Below the pieces are notes generated by a model that ran no database searches, had not been told where the DNA came from, and worked only from the letters and a program-made list of their open reading frames with translations. Made by a program: the position numbers and the translations under genes. Below, piece by piece: positions 14,081 to 23,550 of a stretch of 27,905 bases of DNA. The DNA lies in the NCBI GenBank assembly GCA_036501535.1, contig DASYAE010000112.1, positions 1 through 27,905 of the forward strand. Direction: 5' to 3'. Position 1 is the stretch's first letter. Each line of letters begins with the position of its first letter. Source of the stretch: DASYAE01 sp036501535 (GTDB taxonomy: Bacteria > Actinomycetota > Actinomycetes > Streptomycetales > Catenulisporaceae).

Positions 14081-15003
14081 GCGCACAGACCGCGCAGACC
14101 ACGCATTCCGCCGCCACCGCGCGGCGGGCCCGGCGCTCCCCGCGGCGCCGCGGCGCGAAGAGCACCCCGCTGACCGTGGCGATGCTGCTCATGCTCGTCT
14201 ACAGCCTGCTGCCGCTGTTCTGGCTGCTGATGAGCAGCACGAAGGACCAGCCCTCGCTGTTCAGCTCGTTCGGCCTCTGGTTCGGGCACGGCTTCCATCT
14301 GTCCTCGAACATCCACACCGTGCTGACCTTCGACGGCGGCATCTACCTGCGCTGGTTCGGCAACACGCTGCTTTACGCGGTGGTCGGCGCGGGCGGCGCC
14401 GCGGTCATCTCCACGGCCGGCGGCTACGCCCTGGCGAAGTACCGGTTCCGCGGTCGCAACGTCCTGTCGGCCCTGGTGATCGGCGCGATCGCGGTGCCGA
14501 CCACGGCTCTCGCGGTGCCGACCTACCTGCTGTTCAGCAAGCTGCAGATCGTCAACACGCCGTGGGCCGTGCTGCTGCCGGCGCTGGCCAGCCCGCTCGG
14601 CCTGTACCTGATGCGGGTCTACTCGCTGGAGGCCGTGCCCGACTCGATGCTCGAGGCCGCGCGCATCGACGGGGCGGGGGAGGTGCGCACCTTCCTGACC
14701 GTCTCGCTGCGCCTGCTCGCCCCCGGGTTCGTCACGGTGCTGCTCTTCACCCTGGTGACGACCTGGAACAACTACTTCCTGCCGCTGATCGTGCTCAACG
14801 ACCCGCGCTGGTTCCCGCTGACCGTCGGCCTGGCCCAGTGGAACAACGTGGCCACCGGGAAGAGCGCCGGCGGCAGCACCGTCGACTACTACCCGATGGT
14901 GATCACCGGCAGCCTGCTGGCGATCGTCCCGCTGGTGGTCGCCTTCCTGGTGCTGCAGCGCTACTGGCAGTCCGGCCTGGCCGCGGGGAGCGTCAAGCAG
15001 TGA
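14077..15003 (+). CDS. ABC sugar transporter permease 2 (MalG/UgpE type)
   Basis: 308-aa inner-membrane permease pairing with the preceding subunit. GTG 14077 overlaps the previous stop (GTGA) with GAGAGGAG about 9 nt upstream, so translation is coupled. An Arg-rich N terminus precedes about six membrane helices, starting TVAMLLMLVYSLLPLFWLLMSS. The EAA loop is EAARIDGAGEVRTFLTVSLR, with the usual Pro/Gly context, followed by LFTLVTTWNNYFLPLIVLND, the characteristic MalG-type helix. No ATPase gene follows. In streptomycetes such CUT1 importers commonly share the ATPase MsiK encoded elsewhere, and that is the likely arrangement here (inference). Confidence 0.95.
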   Translation: MSAQTAQTTHSAATARRARRSPRRRGAKSTPLTVAMLLMLVYSLLPLFWLLMSSTKDQPSLFSSFGLWFGHGFHLSSNIHTVLTFDGGIYLRWFGNTLLYAVVGAGGAAVISTAGGYALAKYRFRGRNVLSALVIGAIAVPTTALAVPTYLLFSKLQIVNTPWAVLLPALASPLGLYLMRVYSLEAVPDSMLEAARIDGAGEVRTFLTVSLRLLAPGFVTVLLFTLVTTWNNYFLPLIVLNDPRWFPLTVGLAQWNNVATGKSAGGSTVDYYPMVITGSLLAIVPLVVAFLVLQRYWQSGLAAGSVKQ

Positions 15004-15116
15004 CCGCCTCCGCAGCACCCTGACCCCGCTCGCCCCATCCCGTGTCCCGATCCTGTGTCCGATCCCGTGTCACAGCCCCAGCCCCGACGAACCAGTCCTC
15101 GATGTGGAGGAAACCG

Positions 15117-16469
15117 ATGACCCCCATCCGAGTCCCGCGCGCCGCGCGCCGCCGGGCTCTGCTCGCCCTGCCCGCCGCGGCGGCCCTCGCCTTCGCCGCG
15201 GCGTGCGGCTCCAGCTCCGGCGGGACACCGTCCGGCTCGAGCACGGCCGACGCCCTCTCCACGCCGGTCACGCTGACCTTCTGGTCCTGGACCCCGGCCG
15301 CGGCGCCGACGGTCAAGCTGTTCGAGAAGCAGTACCCGAATATCAAGATCAACCTGGTGAACGCCGGGCAGTCCGCGGCCGAGTACACCAAGCTCGCGGA
15401 CGCCGAGAAGGGCGGCACCGGGGCGCCGGACGTCGCGCAGATCGAGTACTTCGCGCTGCCGCAGTTCGTGCTCTCCAAGCAGGTCGTCAACCTCGACTCC
15501 TACGGCGCCGCGTCACTGCAGTCGAAGTACAGCACCTCGGCCTGGTCGCAGGTCTCGATCGACGGCGGGGTCTACGGGTACCCGCAGGACACCGGGCCGA
15601 TGGTGATGTTCTACCGCAAGGACATCTTCACCCGGCTGGGCCTGACCGTGCCGACCACCTGGGACGAGTTCCAGGCCGACGCGGTCAAGATCCACCAGGC
15701 GAACCCGTCCGACTACATCACCTCGATCGACCCGAGCGACGCCGGCGGCATGGACAGCCTCATCTGGGCGGCCGGCGGCACCCCGTTCAAGACCAGCAAC
15801 AGCACCGACGTGACCACGAACCTGTCCGACACCGGCGCGCAGAAGGTCGCCACGCTGTGGACGGACATGCTGCAGCAGCACCTGGTCGACCCGACCGCCG
15901 GCTGGACCACGGACTGGTGGAACGGCATGTCCAGCGGCGAGTTCGCCACCTGGATCACCGGGGCCTGGGCGCCGGGCAGCATCGCCTCCACCATCCCGCA
16001 GACCGACTCGGACTGGGCCGTGGCGCCGATGCCGCAGTGGACCGCGGGCGCCGACGTCACGTCGCAGAACGGCGGCTCCTCTGACGCGGTGATGGCCACC
16101 AGCCACCACAAGGCGGCCGCGGCGGCGTTCGCGCAGTGGCTGAACACCAACTCGACGGCCACCGCGTCGCTCACCCAGAACGGCCTGTTCCCGGCCACCA
16201 CCGCGCTGCTGAGCAGCCAGTCGTTCCTCACCTCGCCGATCGCCGCGCTGGACGGCCAGGAGGGGAACAAGGTCTTCGTCGACGCCTCCGAGCACGTCGC
16301 GGCAGGCTGGCAGTACCTGCCCTACCAGGTCTACGCCAACTCCGTGTACGGAGACACCGTCGGCCAGGCCGAGACCGCCGGAACCAGTGTCATGACGGGC
16401 CTGCAGTCCTGGCAGACGCAGATCGATTCCTACGGCTCGCGGCAGGGCTTCACCGTCACCAAGGGGTGA
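15117..16469 (+). CDS. Sugar-binding lipoprotein of the ABC importer (family 1 solute-binding protein)
   Basis: 450-aa extracytoplasmic receptor. ATG 15117 has GGAGG 6 nt upstream; a longer in-frame GTG at 15042 has no such site. The signal peptide is MTPIRVPRAARRRALLALP followed by an Ala-rich core and lipobox AAAC, with Cys about residue 27, so it is membrane-anchored by lipid. The mature part has the cluster B fold: VTLTFWSWTPAAAPTVKLFEKQ, GGTGAPDVAQIEY, GVYGYPQDTGPMVMFYRKDIF, VPTTWDEFQAD and WITGAWAPG. Aromatic residues (FWSW, TDWWNG) suit a stacked sugar ligand. The gap of 113 nt after permease 2 is consistent with one operon. The ligand is inferred from the neighbouring galactanases to be a beta-linked galacto-oligosaccharide. 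Confidence 0.95.
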   Translation: MTPIRVPRAARRRALLALPAAAALAFAAACGSSSGGTPSGSSTADALSTPVTLTFWSWTPAAAPTVKLFEKQYPNIKINLVNAGQSAAEYTKLADAEKGGTGAPDVAQIEYFALPQFVLSKQVVNLDSYGAASLQSKYSTSAWSQVSIDGGVYGYPQDTGPMVMFYRKDIFTRLGLTVPTTWDEFQADAVKIHQANPSDYITSIDPSDAGGMDSLIWAAGGTPFKTSNSTDVTTNLSDTGAQKVATLWTDMLQQHLVDPTAGWTTDWWNGMSSGEFATWITGAWAPGSIASTIPQTDSDWAVAPMPQWTAGADVTSQNGGSSDAVMATSHHKAAAAAFAQWLNTNSTATASLTQNGLFPATTALLSSQSFLTSPIAALDGQEGNKVFVDASEHVAAGWQYLPYQVYANSVYGDTVGQAETAGTSVMTGLQSWQTQIDSYGSRQGFTVTKG

Positions 16470-16553
16470 CGCGAAGACCTGCCGACGCGCCCGCCCCGGC
16501 CGCGGTCCGTCCGGCGCCACCAGTCCCCGCAACGGAAAGTGGATCACAGTACC

Positions 16554-18599
16554 GTGACAGTGCTGGACGAGCGGGCCGAGGCCCTGCGCCGCCGGCTCGG
16601 CGCCCTCGCCTTCGGCGGGGACTACAACCCGGAGCAGTGGCCCGAGCCGGTCTGGGCCGAGGACGCGCGGCTGATGAAGGAGGCCGGGGTCAACCTGGTC
16701 ACCGTCGGGGTCTTCTCCTGGGCGCAGGTCCAGCCGGCCGCCGGGGTGTTCGAGTTCGGCTGGTTCGACCGGGTGCTGGACCTGCTGGCGGCGAACGGGA
16801 TCGCGGCCGACGTCGGGACCATGACCGCCTCGCCGCCGCCCTGGCTCACGCATGCGTACCCTGAGATCCTTCCGGTGCGCGCGGACGGCGCGGTGCTCTG
16901 GCCCGGCGCCCGCCAGCACTTCAACCCCAGCAGCCCGGTCTACCGCGAGCACGCCGCCGCGCTGGTGACCCGGCTGGCCGAGCGCTACCGGGAACATCCC
17001 GCGCTGGCGCTGTGGCACGTGGGCAACGAGTTCGGCTGCCACGTCGCAGAGTCCTACGACGACGTGTCCGCCGCGGCCTTCCGGGACTGGCTGCGGGCCC
17101 GCTACGCCGACGACGTCGAGGAGCTGAACCGGGCCTGGTCCACCGCCTTCTGGTCCCAGCGATACAGCGACTTCGCGCAGGTCCTGCCGCCGCGGCTGGC
17201 CGCCAGCTACCCGAACCCGGCGCAGCAGCTGGACTTCGCCCGGTTCAGCGACCAGGCCATGCTCGACTGCTACCGGGCCGAGCGCGAGATCCTGCGCCGC
17301 ATCACCCCGGAGGTGCCGGTCACCAGCAACTTCCTGTTCCTCAACAAGCGGGTGGACGTGCACCGCTGGGGACCGCACCTCGACATCGCCTCAGTGGACT
17401 GCTACCCGGACCCGGCCGACCCGCGCTCGGAGCTTACCGCCGGCCTCACCTACGACATCGTGCGAAGCGCCCGCGCCGGGCAGCCCTGGATGCTGATGGA
17501 GCAGGCGCCCTCCGCGGTCAACTGGCGCGGCGTCAACCGGCGCAAGGAGCCGGGCCGGATGCGCCTGGGCAGCTGGCAGGCGGTCGCGCACGGCGCCGAT
17601 GCAGTGCTCTGCTTCCAGTGGCGCCAGTCCCGCGGCGGCGCGGAGAAGTACCACTCCGCGATGGTGCCGCACTTCGGCCCCGGCGGCCGGGTCTTCGCCG
17701 AGACCCGGGCGATGGGCGCGGAGCTGGCCGCGGCCCCGGGCCTGGCCGGCACCCGGGTGGCGAACCGGGCCGCGCTGCTGCTGGACTGGGAGAGCTGGTG
17801 GGCGTTGGAACTCGACTCGCACCCCTCGGCCGCGGTCGACCAGCTCGGCTCGCTGCTGCACTTCTACGCGCCGCTGTTCGACGCGGGCATCGCCGTCGAC
17901 GTGGTGCATCCGGACTCTGATCTGTCCGGATACCGGCTGCTGGTCGCGCCCAACCTCTACCTCCTGCGGCCGCAGACCGGCGAGCGGCTGGACGCGTGGG
18001 TGCGCGGCGGCGGGCACATGGTCGCCTCGTTCTTCTCCGGTATCGTCGACGACTGCGACCGGGTGCACGAAGGCGGATACCCGGGGCCGCTGTCCGGTGT
18101 GCTCGGCATCGCGGTCGAGGAGTTCGCCCCCCTCGACGAGGCGGAGGGCGTCGAACTTGCGTTCGACGACGGGCATCGGGGCACCGGCTCGCTGTGGTCC
18201 GAGCAGATCCACCTGCGCGGCGCCGCCGCCGTGGCCCGCTTCGGCCCCGGCGAGCTGGCCGGGTCGCCCGCGGTGACCCGCCACGAGCGCGGCGCCGGGG
18301 TCGGCTGGTACCTCGGCACCCGGCCGGACCCGGCCACGACCCGGCGGCTGGTCGACACCGCCGCAGCGCAGGCCGGGGTGGCGCCCGCGCTGCCCGGCGT
18401 GCCCGCGGGCGTCCAGGTCTCGGTACGCGAAGGAGCGGGGCGGCGCTACGTCCTGCTGCTCAACCACACCGGACAGCCGCAGGAGGTCGCCCTCCCCGGC
18501 CCGATGCACGTGGAGGTGGGCGCGGACCGCGGTGCGGCACGGTCCGGGCTCACGCTCGCGCCCCTCGACGTCGCCGTGCTGCGCGACATCGGGGACTGA
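16554..18599 (+). CDS. GH42 beta-galactosidase, cytoplasmic
   Basis: 681-aa retaining beta-galactosidase. Family hallmarks are FGGDYNPEQWPEPVW at the start, the acid/base in ALWHVGNEFGCH (Glu159) and the nucleophile in PWMLMEQAPSAVNWR (Glu316). A trimerisation-like middle domain follows (LLDWESWWALELDSHPS to VASFFSGIVDD), then a short C-terminal beta domain. There is no signal peptide, so it acts on imported sugars. GTG 16554 is preferred because GGAAAGTGGA precedes it; the in-frame GTG at 16539 directly abuts the purine run and has no spacing. It sits 84 nt after the binding protein and 40 nt before GH43, so it is probably co-transcribed. Expected substrates are beta-1,6- or beta-1,3-galactobiose and related oligosaccharides released from arabinogalactan. 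Lactose or another beta-galactoside cannot be excluded. Confidence 0.95.
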   Translation: MTVLDERAEALRRRLGALAFGGDYNPEQWPEPVWAEDARLMKEAGVNLVTVGVFSWAQVQPAAGVFEFGWFDRVLDLLAANGIAADVGTMTASPPPWLTHAYPEILPVRADGAVLWPGARQHFNPSSPVYREHAAALVTRLAERYREHPALALWHVGNEFGCHVAESYDDVSAAAFRDWLRARYADDVEELNRAWSTAFWSQRYSDFAQVLPPRLAASYPNPAQQLDFARFSDQAMLDCYRAEREILRRITPEVPVTSNFLFLNKRVDVHRWGPHLDIASVDCYPDPADPRSELTAGLTYDIVRSARAGQPWMLMEQAPSAVNWRGVNRRKEPGRMRLGSWQAVAHGADAVLCFQWRQSRGGAEKYHSAMVPHFGPGGRVFAETRAMGAELAAAPGLAGTRVANRAALLLDWESWWALELDSHPSAAVDQLGSLLHFYAPLFDAGIAVDVVHPDSDLSGYRLLVAPNLYLLRPQTGERLDAWVRGGGHMVASFFSGIVDDCDRVHEGGYPGPLSGVLGIAVEEFAPLDEAEGVELAFDDGHRGTGSLWSEQIHLRGAAAVARFGPGELAGSPAVTRHERGAGVGWYLGTRPDPATTRRLVDTAAAQAGVAPALPGVPAGVQVSVREGAGRRYVLLLNHTGQPQEVALPGPMHVEVGADRGAARSGLTLAPLDVAVLRDIGD

Positions 18600-18639
18600 C
18601 ACAACCGGTCCAGCTCGTCGACGAGACGGAGACCCACAA

Positions 18640-20136
18640 GTGAAGATCAAAGCCCACTTATCCGGTGCCTTAACCCTGGCCCTGGCGGCCCTGGCGGCCG
18701 CGGCGCTCACCCTGGCCGGCGCCGCACCGCCGGCCATGGCCGACACCACCGCGTCCTTCGCCCCCGGCGCGGCCTGGAACGACACGGCCGGCAGCGCGCT
18801 GCAGATGCACGGCCTCGGCATCATCAAGGTCGGCAGCACCTGGTACGCCTACGGCGAGGACAAGGCCGGCGAGACCAGCGCCAACACCTCGTTCCAGGCC
18901 ATCCCCTGCTACGCCTCGACCGACCTGCACACCTGGACCTTCGAGGGCAACGCGCTGACCGAGCAGTCCAGCGGCGACCTCGGCCCGAACCGCATCGTCG
19001 AGCGGCCGAAGGTCGTCTTCGACTCGTCCACCGGCGAGTACGTGATGTGGATGCACATCGACAACTCGAGCTACTCGCAGGCCGAGGCGGGCGTGGCCGA
19101 GTCCACCTCGCCCTGCGGCCCCTACACCTACCTCGGCGCCTCGCAGCCGCTCGGCTTCCAGAGCCGCGACATCGGCCTGTTCCAGGACAGCAACGGGACC
19201 GCCTACCTGCTGACCGAGGACCGGGCCAACGGCCTGCGCATCGACCAGCTCGCCTCGAACTACCTCAGCGTCGTGAGCGTCAACAGCTCGATCGGCGGCA
19301 GCGTCGCCCTGCTGCCGGACTACGAGGCGCCCGCCATGGTCAAGGCCAACGGGACCTACTACCTGCTCGCCTCGCACCTGACCGGCTGGTCGACCAACGA
19401 CAACGTCTACGCGACCGCGAGCTCGCCGTCCGGGACCTGGTCCTCGTTCAAGAACTTCGCTCCGGCCGGCACGGACACCTACAACACGCAGACCGCGAAC
19501 ATCATCCCGGTCAGCGGCAGCTCGGGCACGACGTATATATATGCCGGGGACCGCTGGGAGACCTCCGCCCTCGGCAACTCGCCGCTGGTCTGGCTCCCGC
19601 TCACGCTCTCCGGCGGCACGGCGAACGCCGGCTGGCAGAACTCGTGGACGCTCGACGTGACCACGGGCACCTGGACCGGCACGTCGAACCCTGCCACAGG
19701 TGCCACCGACTACGTGACCAACGCCAACAGCTCCATGGTGCTGGACGTCAGCGGCGCCTCGACGGCGACCGGCGGCGCGATCATCCAGTGGACGAACCAC
19801 AGCGGCACGAACCAGCAGTGGCGGGTCAACCGCGTCTCCGGGAACGTCTACACCCTGACCAACGCCAACAGCGGCCTGTGCCTGGACGTGCCCAACGGCT
19901 CGACCACGCAGGGCCTGCAGCTGGATCAGTGGACGTGCAACGGCGGCGCCAACCAGCAGTGGGCCTTCGACGCGGTGGGCTCCTACACGTCCACCTCCGA
20001 TGCGAGCTATGAGCTGGCGGCCCTGAACAGCGGCATGGTCGCCGACGTGTCCCAGGGATCGACGACGGCCGGCGCCGCGGTGATCCAGTGGCCCACCAAC
20101 GGCGGCTCCAACCAGGAGTGGAACCTGGCTGGGTAG
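18640..20136 (+). CDS. Secreted GH43 exo-beta-1,3-galactanase (subfamily 24-like) with CBM13
   Basis: 498-aa secreted enzyme. GTG 18640 has GGAG 8 nt upstream. The signal peptide is residues 1-34 (ends PPAMADT). The five-bladed propeller (about 36-345) has LQMHGLGIIKVGSTWYAYGEDK, RIVERPKVVF (Glu121), DYEAPAMVKANGTYYLL (Glu229, likely acid) and NTQTANII (Gln284). The Glu/Glu/Gln spacing fits what I remember of the Phanerochaete chrysosporium GH43 subfamily 24 enzyme, in which Gln replaces the usual Asp base. The C-terminal ricin trefoil (about 360-498) has three repeats ending NQQW, NQQW and NQEW. Role: removes galactose, or side-chain-bearing galactose, from the non-reducing end of beta-1,3-galactan. 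Codons 7 and 11, in the signal peptide, are both TTA, otherwise absent from the genes I checked here, suggesting bldA-type control. Confidence 0.9.
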   Translation: MKIKAHLSGALTLALAALAAAALTLAGAAPPAMADTTASFAPGAAWNDTAGSALQMHGLGIIKVGSTWYAYGEDKAGETSANTSFQAIPCYASTDLHTWTFEGNALTEQSSGDLGPNRIVERPKVVFDSSTGEYVMWMHIDNSSYSQAEAGVAESTSPCGPYTYLGASQPLGFQSRDIGLFQDSNGTAYLLTEDRANGLRIDQLASNYLSVVSVNSSIGGSVALLPDYEAPAMVKANGTYYLLASHLTGWSTNDNVYATASSPSGTWSSFKNFAPAGTDTYNTQTANIIPVSGSSGTTYIYAGDRWETSALGNSPLVWLPLTLSGGTANAGWQNSWTLDVTTGTWTGTSNPATGATDYVTNANSSMVLDVSGASTATGGAIIQWTNHSGTNQQWRVNRVSGNVYTLTNANSGLCLDVPNGSTTQGLQLDQWTCNGGANQQWAFDAVGSYTSTSDASYELAALNSGMVADVSQGSTTAGAAVIQWPTNGGSNQEWNLAG

Positions 20137-20143
20137 GACGCCC

Positions 20144-20175
20144 CGATCACTGCACAGTCTCGATCACTGCGCAGT
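20144..20175. repeat. Two direct repeats CGATCACTGCRCAGT
   Basis: Copies at 20144-20158 and 20161-20175 differ at one base. The second copy contains the palindrome CACTGCGCAGTG (20165-20176). They lie directly after the GH43 stop and before the terminator stem. Confidence 0.6.
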
Positions 20176-20201
20176 GCGGACCGCGGTGCGGCGCGGTCCG
20201 C
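20176..20201. terminator. Terminator hairpin between GH43 and the response-regulator gene
   Basis: GCGGACCGCG (20176-20185), 6-nt loop, CGCGGTCCGC (20192-20201): a perfect 10-bp GC stem between two convergent genes. No T-tract. Confidence 0.75.
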
Positions 20202-20937
20202 TGCGCCCCGCTCTGCCCCCGGGCCTATGGCGCGACCGCGGTCGCGACCTCGGGCTGCTCCCCGGTTCCCGTGACGACCTCCGGATCGCGCAGCGTACCT
20301 GTCGCAGGGTTCGGCAGCGCCCCGCGCAGCGCGTGGACCAGTTCGCCGCAGGACTGCTGCAGCAGGGACAGCTGGTCGGAGAGCTTCTTGAGCTCGTCGC
20401 TGCCGGGCTCGCGCTCGCGCCGCGGCGCGAGCGCCGCCTGCAGGCCGCCGATCTCCCGGGAGAAGTCCTCCGCCTGGCGCATCCAGCGGTCCGCCTCGAC
20501 CACGCAGTCGAACAGCCGGCGCATCTGCTCGGCCTGCGCCAGCAGCTGGAGCTTGCCCCGGTGCAGCTCGATGAAGACCTGGACCTTCGCCCGCAGCACC
20601 CAGGGGTCGAAGGGCTTGGTCAGGTAGTCGACCGCGCCCGCCGCGTAGCCGCGGAACGCGTCGTCGCCCTCGTCGTCCGCGCCGGTCAGGAAGATGATCG
20701 GCAGGTCGCGCGTCTTGTCCAGCAGCTTGATGTGCGTGGCCGTCTCGAAGCCGTCCATCCCGGGCATGACGACGTCGAGCAGCACGACCGCGTAGTCCTC
20801 GCGCAGCAGCAGCTTCAGCGCCTGCGGCCCCGACTTCGCCCGCACCAGGACCTTGCCCAGCGGACTGAGGATCGCCTCGAGCGCGACCAGGTTCGACTCC
20901 TGGTCGTCCACCAGCAGGATCCGCTCCTTGGCGCCGC

Positions 20938-22685
<1,748 letters not shown>

Positions 22686-22713
<28 letters not shown>

Positions 22714-23450
22714 CGGTCTCGCGCCGGTCGCCCCGCTCGGCCAGGAACCTGGGCCACGGCCGTGGCGACCTGCGCGATGTCGCGCACTTGGATGGTCAGG
22801 TTGGAGGCCATCAGGTTGACGTTGTCGGTCAGGTCCTTCCAGACCCCTGACACGCCGCGCATCTGGGCCTGGCCGCCGAGCCGCCCCTCGGTGCCCACCT
22901 CGCGGGCCACCCGGGTGACCTCACCGGTGAACAGAGCCAGCTGGTCCACCATCCGGTTGACCGCCTTGCTCAGCTGGCGCAGCCCGCCGCGGGCCGTCAG
23001 CACCTCCTCCTCCGGCACGATCCGCTGCGACAGGTCGCCGGTCGCCACCGCGTCCAGCACCCGCGTCGCGCTCGTGATCGGCCCGACCAGCGCGTCGATC
23101 AGGGCGTTGGCGGCCTCGATGTTGGTCGCCCACTTGCCGTTGCCGGGGCTCGCCGCCATCCGCTCGTCCAGCCGGCCGTGCCGGGTGACCTCGCGCCGCA
23201 CCCGGGCCAGCTCGTCGGCCATGTGCTGGTTGCGGTCCACGATCTGGTTGAACACGCTGGCGATCGCGACCAGCGGGCTCTCCGGCGCCACGTCGAGCCG
23301 GGCGTTGAAGTTGCCGTCGCGCAATCGGAACAGGGCGGTCAGCAGCGGCTGCAGTTCCGAATAGCTCAGCGTGGAGTTGTCGTCGACCGCGGTCCGGCGA
23401 AGTGGCAGCGCGACCGGACGGACCTCGGCGAGCAGCGCGTTCGAGCTCAT
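22686..23450 (-). CDS. Multi-HAMP sensor kinase, N-terminal fragment (OsaA-like)
   Basis: 254 codons from ATG 23450 (GGTGGAC just upstream). After about 30 residues come HAMP-type repeats. The first is around LTALFRLRDGNFNARLDV, with IASVFNQIVDRNQHMADELARV. The second starts at VGPITSATRVLDAVATGDLSQRI, with AVNRMVDQLALFTGEVTRVAREVGTEGRLGG. A third begins NLTIQVRDIAQVATAVA and then breaks. From about 22755 the frame runs into unrelated Arg-rich sequence and stops at 22686, while the GAF domain of the same kinase continues in another frame. In intact relatives several more HAMP units and the first half of the GAF domain lie between these points, so sequence is missing as well as shifted. There is no membrane segment, so it would be a soluble sensor. 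Confidence 0.8.
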
Positions 23451-23504
23451 CTGTCCACCGTTTCGGAGACTCGGCCTTTGCGAACGGCGTCAGTATGTCA
23501 CTCT

Positions 23505-23516
23505 GGGTGCGCACCC
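23505..23516. promoter_or_regulatory. 12-bp palindrome in the osaA/osaC-like divergent region
   Basis: GGGTGCGCACCC is a perfect palindrome centred between the divergent start codons at 23450 and 23551. It could be an operator or a small hairpin in either 5' leader. No sigma-B-type GGGTAY element could be made out. Confidence 0.3.
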
Positions 23517-23550
23517 CATGACCTGTTGCAGAATCCGCCGGGAGTACGCC

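Noticed and set aside
19534..19544. TATATATA run as a promoter inside GH43
   Set aside because: It encodes TTYIYAGD in the propeller domain and no gene starts downstream; the rare ATA codon is odd but isolated.
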